From positions 1 through 9,349 of the forward strand of contig NZ_JALNWM010000131.1 in NCBI RefSeq assembly GCF_023230885.1: 9,349 nt of DNA, written 5' to 3'. The stretch comes from Desulfocurvus sp. GTDB taxonomy: Bacteria > Desulfobacterota > Desulfovibrionia > Desulfovibrionales > Desulfovibrionaceae. Below are positions 5,643-9,349 of this stretch, piece by piece (position 1 is the first letter of the stretch; the number at the start of each line of letters is the position of its first letter). The notes beneath the pieces were generated by a model, which saw nothing but the letters and a program-made list of their open reading frames with translations, was not told the DNA's origin and ran no database searches. The position numbers and the translations under genes were made by a program.

Positions 5643-6839
5643 ATGACCAAACTCCTCTTCCTCGTGGCCGACGGCATGGGCGACTGGCCCGTGGCCGAAC
5701 TGGGCGGACGCACGCCCCTGGAGGCGGCGCCCACCCCGAACATGGACGCCCTGGCCCGGCGCTGCGTGGCCGGAACGGCGCGCACCGTGCCCCAGGGCAT
5801 GGCCCCGGGATCGGACGTGGCCAACATGTCGCTCATGGGCTTTGACCCCGCCGCCCACCACACCGGACGCGGGCCCATCGAGGCCGCCGCCCAGGGCCTG
5901 GAGCTGGACCCCGACGACCTGGTCTGGCGGCTGAACCTGGTGCGCGTGGCCGGGCACGGGCCCGGCGACGCCATGCTCGACTACTCCTCGGGGCACATCG
6001 ACACCGGGCGGTCCACGCCGCTGGTGGAGGACCTGCAAGCCCACCTGGGCGACGCCGTGTTCAGCTTCGTGCCGGGCATCCAGTACCGCCACCTGCTGGT
6101 GCAGCGCGGCGGGGCCCGGGCGCCCGAGGCCGCCCTGGACATCCGCCCGCCCCACGACATCACCGGCCAGCCCCAGGGGCCGGACCTGGAGCGCTTCGCC
6201 TCCTCGCCCCGGCTGGCGGAGCTGCGCCGGGCCGCGGCCCGGCGCCTGGAGGCCCCCGCCAACACCACGCAGGCCAACGCCATCTGGCCCTGGGGCCAGG
6301 GCCGCCCGCTGCTGCTGCCCGCCTTCCGACAGACCTTCGGGCTGCGCGGGGCCGTGGTCTCCGCCGTGGACCTGGTGCGCGGCCTGGGCCGGGCCTCGGG
6401 CATGGAGGTGGCCGAGGTGCCGGGAGCCACCGGGCTGCTGGACACCAACTACCAGGGCAAGGTGGACGCGGCCCTTGAATTCCTGGCGCGCGGCGGGGAT
6501 TTCGTCTTCCTGCATGTGGAGGCCCCGGACGAATGCGGGCACTCGGGCGTGACTGCGGACAAGGTCGAGGCCGTGCGCCGCTTCGACGAGCGCATCGTCG
6601 GCCCCGTGGTGCGCGCCCTCCAGGGCGAGGACGCTGCCCTGCTGCTGACCTGCGACCATTTCACGCCCCTGGCCCGGCGCACCCACACCCCGGACCCGGT
6701 GCCCTTCCTGCTGCACCACCCGCGCCTGGCCGACCACGCCCTGCCCGCCTTCAGCGAGGCGGGCGCCGCCGCCACGGGCCTGACCCTCGAACGCGGGCAC
6801 GACCTGCTGCCCCACGTCCTGGAGCGCCTGCGAGGATGA
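5643..6839 (+). CDS. ApgM-like phosphotransferase, proposed homoserine kinase
   Basis: This 398-aa cytoplasmic protein belongs to the alkaline-phosphatase superfamily, cofactor-independent phosphoglycerate-mutase branch (archaeal ApgM type). Visible features are Asp10 in VADGMGD (metal ligand), Ser57 in APGSDVANMSLMGFDP (the phosphorylated nucleophile position), then Asp296 and His300 in EAPDECGH, Asp338 and His339 in CDHFTP, and His348 in RTHTPDPVPF, completing two metal sites. A subgroup of this family is annotated in protein-family collections as 'proposed homoserine kinase' because its genes sit beside threonine genes. Placement behind hom gives that same context here, so the likely reaction is ATP plus homoserine to phosphohomoserine, replacing ThrB. 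Phosphoglycerate mutase activity is the alternative; sequence alone does not decide. AAGG at 5635-5638 precedes ATG 5643. Its TGA overlaps the next gene's region (ATGA at 6836). Confidence 0.85.
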   Translation: MTKLLFLVADGMGDWPVAELGGRTPLEAAPTPNMDALARRCVAGTARTVPQGMAPGSDVANMSLMGFDPAAHHTGRGPIEAAAQGLELDPDDLVWRLNLVRVAGHGPGDAMLDYSSGHIDTGRSTPLVEDLQAHLGDAVFSFVPGIQYRHLLVQRGGARAPEAALDIRPPHDITGQPQGPDLERFASSPRLAELRRAAARRLEAPANTTQANAIWPWGQGRPLLLPAFRQTFGLRGAVVSAVDLVRGLGRASGMEVAEVPGATGLLDTNYQGKVDAALEFLARGGDFVFLHVEAPDECGHSGVTADKVEAVRRFDERIVGPVVRALQGEDAALLLTCDHFTPLARRTHTPDPVPFLLHHPRLADHALPAFSEAGAAATGLTLERGHDLLPHVLERLRG

Positions 6840-6841
6840 CC

Positions 6842-7285
6842 ATGACCGACCCCACCGCCCTTCTGGGCCCGGACGGGTTCCCCCGGCCCGAGGCCTGGCT
6901 TGAGCACCGCGTGTCCTACGGCGAAACCGACGCCATGAAGGTGGTCTACTACGCCGAATACCTGCACTACTTCGAGCGCGCCCGCTCCCTGTTCATCCGG
7001 CGGCACGGCATGAGCTACGCCACGGTGGAGGAACGCGGCATCGCCCTGCCCATCACCGAGGCCACCGTGCGCTACAAGCGCCCCCTGCGCTACGACGACC
7101 TGGCCCTGGTGCGCGTGGGCATCAGCCAATGGCGCGGGGCCTCGGTCTGCTTCGTCTACGAGGTCCACTCCGAGGACCGCGCGACCCTGCACGCCACGGG
7201 CAGCACCCGCCACGCCTGCGTGGACCCCACGGGCCGCCCGGTGCGAGTGCCCGGCTGGCTGCGCGCCCTGTTCACCGCAAGCTGA
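6842..7285 (+). CDS. Acyl-CoA thioesterase, YbgC/FadM (4HBT hotdog) type
   Basis: This 147-aa single-domain protein carries the YbgC-type signature: HRVSYGETDAMKVVYYAEYLHYFERAR at about residues 22-48, with Asp30 in the position of the catalytic aspartate, then RYKRPLRYDDLALVRVGI around the mid-strand and STRHACVDPTGRPVRVP near the end. Hotdog-fold thioesterases hydrolyse acyl-CoA or acyl-ACP thioesters; the substrate cannot be read from sequence. Two in-frame starts are possible. ATG 6836 makes a 4-base ATGA overlap with the previous stop. ATG 6842 has GAGG (6832-6835) at a better distance and is preferred; the difference is two residues. The tight junction implies co-transcription and translational coupling with the ApgM-like gene, although a thioesterase has no obvious role in threonine synthesis. 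Confidence 0.9.
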   Translation: MTDPTALLGPDGFPRPEAWLEHRVSYGETDAMKVVYYAEYLHYFERARSLFIRRHGMSYATVEERGIALPITEATVRYKRPLRYDDLALVRVGISQWRGASVCFVYEVHSEDRATLHATGSTRHACVDPTGRPVRVPGWLRALFTAS

Positions 7286-7586
7286 CGGCCCGACGGCGGC
7301 AAAACCGTCAAATCTATATTGCGGTCGGCAAAGTGGCTACAAAATGTAGCCAACAGGGGCGCAACGCCGTCCCGGCTTCACCCCGGCGCCACGCAGTATG
7401 CGCCGGGTAGCAAAAAAAATGCGTTCACGCCCGCAGATTATGCAGGCCATCCCTTCCAATCGATTTTCATATATGCTACCGCTGCGGACAAGCAGCAGCC
7501 CCAGCGAGGGCCACTGTTTCCCGGCGGTGCCCATGCGTGTCCTTTTATCAAGTATTTTCCGCACATTGCACACCCTGTTCCGGCCA
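7286..7586 (+). other. AT-richer leader between the thioesterase and two-CW genes
   Basis: The stretch is much less G+C-rich than its surroundings and holds the inverted repeat at 7334-7352, an A-run (7412-7419) and a -10-like patch (CATATATGCT, 7468-7477) without a good -35. An in-frame open extension of the two-CW gene runs back to 7398, but its third positions lose G/C bias, so most of it is likely untranslated. Short hairpins near 7292-7309 (GACGG/CCGTC) are too weak to call a terminator. Confidence 0.4.
7334..7352. promoter_or_regulatory. 19-bp perfect inverted repeat, candidate operator
   Basis: TGGCTACA-AAA-TGTAGCCA is a perfect 8-3-8 inverted repeat in the AT-rich gap after the thioesterase gene. 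It is the cleanest palindrome in the window and has no T run after it on either strand, which favours a protein-binding site over a terminator. It lies about 180-250 bases before the two-CW gene. I do not match it to a known regulator. Confidence 0.5.
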
Positions 7587-7886
7587 ATGGAGCTGTGGAA
7601 CAGGCAGGGCCTGCGCACGCCCTGCTGGGCGTACCGCAACTGCGGGCGCGAGCCCGGGGGGCACAACGCGCGGGAGCTGGGGGTCTGCCCGGCGGCCGAC
7701 GCGGACTACCACCACGGCACCAACTCCGGCCCCTGCGCCGGGCGCATCTGCTGGACCCTCGCCGACACCGACGCCCATCGCCGCTGCGGGGGCGACGCCA
7801 TGCGCAGGCTCCAGGGCTGCATGAGCTGCGCATTTTTCAAGGCGGTCCGCAACGAGGAGGGCAGCGAATTCCAGGTCGAACCCTAA
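7587..7886 (+). CDS. Two-CW domain protein (small cysteine-rich, likely metal-binding)
   Basis: The 99-aa product matches the two-CW domain pattern known mainly from Desulfovibrio and other deltaproteobacteria: PCWAYRNCGREPGG near the N-terminus, ELGVCPAA, GPCAGRICWTLAD, CGGDAMRRLQGCMSCAFFKAV and a closing RNEEGSEF. The two CW pairs and further cysteines suggest a bound metal or redox centre, but family function is unknown. The start is uncertain. ATG 7587 gives a compact protein (MELWNRQGLRTPCW) whose codons match the genome style, but lacks a clear ribosome binding site. ATG 7533 adds 18 residues (MRVLLSSIFRTLHTLFRP) with AT-rich third positions and only a weak CGGCGG upstream. Even earlier in-frame ATGs are at 7398 and 7419. 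It appears to be a single-gene unit. Confidence 0.8.
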   Translation: MELWNRQGLRTPCWAYRNCGREPGGHNARELGVCPAADADYHHGTNSGPCAGRICWTLADTDAHRRCGGDAMRRLQGCMSCAFFKAVRNEEGSEFQVEP

Positions 7887-7904
7887 CGCCGGGCCGTAAA
7901 TGAC

Positions 7905-7918
7905 TGATTGCGCAATCA
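7905..7918. promoter_or_regulatory. 14-bp perfect palindrome before the amidohydrolase gene
   Basis: TGATTGCGCAATCA is a perfect palindrome about 45 bases before the ATG at 7964 and 19 bases after the two-CW stop. The TGAT...ATCA arms recall FNR/CRP-type sites, but the spacing (six bases) differs from the FNR consensus (four); an inverted ATTGC motif also occurs at LysR or GntR sites. It is a candidate operator with unknown regulator. Confidence 0.4.
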
Positions 7919-7940
7919 ACATCTGCTTGCGGCGCTCCCC

Positions 7941-7955
7941 GCTTTGGGGCAAAGC
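7941..7955 (+). promoter_or_regulatory. Leader hairpin with purine-rich loop before the amidohydrolase ATG
   Basis: GCTTTG-GGG-CAAAGC is a perfect 6-3-6 inverted repeat ending eight bases before ATG 7964. The only Shine-Dalgarno-like bases upstream (GGGG, 7946-7949) lie in or next to its loop and no other ribosome binding site is visible, so the fold could limit or gate translation. This is an inference from position. Confidence 0.35.
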
Positions 7956-7963
7956 AAACAGCC

Positions 7964-8776
7964 ATGCGCCTTGATGTCCATACCCACGCATTCCACCCCA
8001 AGATCGCCCACAAGGTCCTGGAGCAGCTGAGCGGCCACTACGGCATCGCCCCCGTGGGCGACGGCACCCTGGCCGACCTGCTGGACCGCGTGGCCCGCGC
8101 CGGGCTGGACGGCTGCGTCGTGCACAGCGCCGCCACCACCCCCGACCAGGTCATCCCCGCCAACGCCTGGGCCATGAGCATCCAGCGCGACAACCCCCGG
8201 GTCACGGCCTTCGGCACCCTGCACCCCGACTACGGCCCCTGGGAGGCACAGCTCGACCAGCTGGAGCGGGCCGGGGTGCGCGGCGTCAAGCTGCACCCCG
8301 ACTTCCAGGGCTTCCGCCTGGACGACCCGCGCCTGGGGCCCATGTTCGAGGCCATGTCCGGGCGCTTCGCGGTGCTGGTCCATGTCGGCGACCGGCTGCC
8401 CCCCGAGCGGAACCCGTCCTGCCCCTTCAAGCTCATGCGCGTGCATGCCGACCACCCGGGGCTGACGCTCATCGCCGCGCACCTGGGCGGCTACCAACAC
8501 TGGAAGTGGGCCCTGGAGTGCCTCGTCGGCAGCCAGGTCCACATCGACACGTCCAGTTCCCTGCCCTTCATCGACCCCCAGGACCTCGCGGCCATCTTCC
8601 GGCGCCACCCGCGCGAACGCATCCTGTTCGGCAGCGACTACCCCCTGTTCGACCCCGGCCAGGAGATGGACGCCCTGCAACGGGCCGCCGGGCTGACCCC
8701 GGCGGAGCTGGACGAGCTGCTCTGCAACGGCGCCTTCCTCGCCGCGCCGGGGCGCGACGCGGGCGCGCAGGGCTGA
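7964..8776 (+). CDS. Metal-dependent hydrolase, amidohydrolase family
   Basis: This 270-aa soluble protein has the amidohydrolase-2 (TIM-barrel) pattern: His6 and His8 in DVHTHAF (metal ligands on strand 1), GVKLHPDFQGF with Lys109 at strand 4, His140 in VLVHVG, His173 in IAAHLGG and Asp225 in ILFGSDYP (strand 8). These are the expected metal ligands and catalytic aspartate, so the enzyme should be active. TatD-type nucleases and decarboxylase-like members share the fold; the pattern here fits the uncharacterised metal-dependent hydrolase group best, and the substrate cannot be named. ATG 7964 starts two residues before the first metal motif, leaving no room for a later start. No good ribosome binding site precedes it; see the leader hairpin. 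No functional partner is evident nearby; the two-CW gene upstream is probably independent. Confidence 0.9.
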   Translation: MRLDVHTHAFHPKIAHKVLEQLSGHYGIAPVGDGTLADLLDRVARAGLDGCVVHSAATTPDQVIPANAWAMSIQRDNPRVTAFGTLHPDYGPWEAQLDQLERAGVRGVKLHPDFQGFRLDDPRLGPMFEAMSGRFAVLVHVGDRLPPERNPSCPFKLMRVHADHPGLTLIAAHLGGYQHWKWALECLVGSQVHIDTSSSLPFIDPQDLAAIFRRHPRERILFGSDYPLFDPGQEMDALQRAAGLTPAELDELLCNGAFLAAPGRDAGAQG

Positions 8777-8811
8777 GGCGGCCCCGGGGGCTCCCTGGCG
8801 CGGCCGTCCAC

Positions 8812-8874
8812 CACGCACCGGTCCGGCCTCCCGCGCCGCCCCCACGCACCGGCCCGGCCTCCCGCGCCGTTTTC
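8812..8874. repeat. Two tandem copies of a ~31-bp GC-rich unit
   Basis: A unit starting CACGCACCGG at 8812 recurs at 8843, 31 bases on. The first 27 bases match except one T/C change, and the tails differ. A degenerate third start (CACGCGCCG) follows at 8875. It fills the non-coding gap after the amidohydrolase gene and looks like a recent local duplication. Confidence 0.6.
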
Positions 8875-8895
8875 CACGCGCCGCGCGCCCCCCGC

Positions 8896-8924
8896 TTCCC
8901 TCGCCGCGGCGTTGGTGCTAGGCT
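8896..8924 (+). promoter_or_regulatory. Candidate promoter of the zinc-ribbon gene
   Basis: TTCCCT (8896-8901), a 17-base spacer and an extended -10 TGC-TAGGCT (8916-8924) precede the gene. GCTAGGCT is the sort of -10 often seen in Desulfovibrio-like genomes. The -35 is poor and the -10 matches only three of six consensus bases, the extended TG being its best feature. Confidence 0.4.
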
Positions 8925-8963
8925 CCTGGAAAACGGGCTGCGCCCGCAACCACAGGAGACGCC

Positions 8964-9215
8964 ATGAGCCCCAAGACCTACACCGTGCAGGGCACCTGCC
9001 CCGGCTGCGGCCACGACACCACCCTGGCCCTGGAAGCCAAGGACATGAAGGCCCTGGACGGCTCGCGGGCCAAGGCCCTGGCTCCCGGCCAGGAGCACCT
9101 GGCCCTGGCCCACTGCCCGCACTGCGGCCAGGACTACCCGGCGCCCATCTCCCCCGACACCTGCGCCGAATGGGACGACTTCTGCCGCGAGATACACCCC
9201 ATCCAGGAAGTCTGA
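8964..9215 (+). CDS. Small zinc-ribbon protein of unknown function
   Basis: The 83-aa product has two knuckles, CPGCGH (Cys12, Cys15) and CPHCGQ (Cys51, Cys54), separated by 35 residues including an Ala/Leu-rich stretch and LALAH. This is a four-cysteine zinc ribbon expected to bind one zinc. The C-terminal part (DTCAEWDDFCREIHPIQEV) is acidic and adds two more cysteines. It has no membrane segment. AGGAG at 8953-8957, six bases before ATG 8964, gives a strong and unambiguous start. The gene has its own candidate promoter and a hairpin terminator, so it is a single-gene unit. Function is unknown; zinc ribbons of this size serve in nucleic-acid binding, protein contacts or metal storage, and nothing here chooses among them. 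Confidence 0.85.
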   Translation: MSPKTYTVQGTCPGCGHDTTLALEAKDMKALDGSRAKALAPGQEHLALAHCPHCGQDYPAPISPDTCAEWDDFCREIHPIQEV

Positions 9216-9225
9216 GGCCGCGAAA

Positions 9226-9258
9226 AGGGGCGCGTCCCCGCCAAAAGGACGCGCCCTT
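9226..9258. terminator. Strong hairpin terminator, probably bidirectional
   Basis: GGGCGCGTCC (9228-9237) pairs perfectly with GGACGCGCCC (9247-9256), extended by a G-T and an A-T pair, around a 9-base loop. It begins 11 bases after the zinc-ribbon stop. On the + strand the tail is TTGCCTT; on the - strand a run of four T follows, so it could also stop transcription arriving from the right. Confidence 0.75.
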
Positions 9259-9349
9259 GCCTTGCGGGGCCGTTTTGCCGTATGCATGACGAGCCACTCG
9301 CCGGGCCGAGGTCCGGCGCCCCCAAGCCAGCGGCCCCAGCCCGGGCAAA
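9259..9349. other. Right edge, no gene recognised
   Basis: After the terminator I see no start with a ribosome binding site and no codon-biased frame on either strand. A short inverted repeat (CGAG-CCA-CTCG) lies near 9290-9300. Confidence 0.3.

Noticed and set aside
3908..5845. A 645-codon open frame on the plus strand overlapping hom
   Set aside because: Its product is Arg/Gly/Pro-rich low complexity in the wrong frame relative to hom, as expected of a shifted reading of a GC-rich gene.
4041..6815. A 924-codon open frame on the minus strand opposite hom and the kinase
   Set aside because: Stop codons are rare in DNA this G+C-rich. The opposite strand holds two clear enzymes with catalytic motifs, while this frame gives a Gly/His/Gln-rich product with no recognisable domain.
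7905..7918. Canonical FNR site
   Set aside because: The arms resemble TTGAT/ATCAA but the spacing is two bases too long and the outer T is missing on one side.

Overview
The window is about 70% G+C or more, with almost every codon of the real genes ending in G or C. Gene content (a two-CW domain protein, a ComFB-family protein, an aminotransferase joined to homoserine dehydrogenase, and a phosphoglycerate-mutase-like proposed homoserine kinase) together with the style of the promoters suggests a Desulfovibrio-like sulfate reducer (Desulfovibrionales). That placement rests on gene content and memory, not on a search. All convincing genes are on the + strand. No mobile element, CRISPR array, tRNA or rRNA was seen.

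Left part (1-2712). The window opens in the Pro/Ala-rich C-terminus of a protein ending in one membrane segment. Next come a sigma70-like promoter and a 268-aa tetratricopeptide-repeat protein, then a 103-aa ComFB-family protein with its own well-spaced promoter. Downstream, 1719-2172 looks like a broken gene: a strong coding signal changes frame near 1940-1975 and no start codon remains. A 165-aa exported protein of unknown function follows.

Central part (2863-7285) is the metabolic core. An AlaC-like aminotransferase overlaps hom (GTGCTAG), whose product carries an ACT domain. A 297-base gap then holds a 46-codon single-pass membrane ORF. After it come an ApgM-like protein of the 'proposed homoserine kinase' type and an acyl-CoA thioesterase of the YbgC/4HBT type, again overlapping or nearly so. 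I read this as an amino-acid operon leading from aspartate semialdehyde through homoserine to phosphohomoserine and on to threonine, with an alanine- or aspartate-family aminotransferase at its head.

Right part (7286-9349) is a set of separately expressed genes with AT-richer leaders: a two-CW cysteine-rich protein, a metal-dependent amidohydrolase-family enzyme and an 83-aa zinc-ribbon protein closed by a strong hairpin terminator. Three good inverted repeats sit in these leaders (7334-7352, 7905-7918, 7941-7955) and are candidate operators or leader structures. The most interesting points are the unusual homoserine kinase type in its hom operon, the unlisted small membrane ORF inside that operon, the frameshifted gene after comFB, and the palindromes next to promoters.
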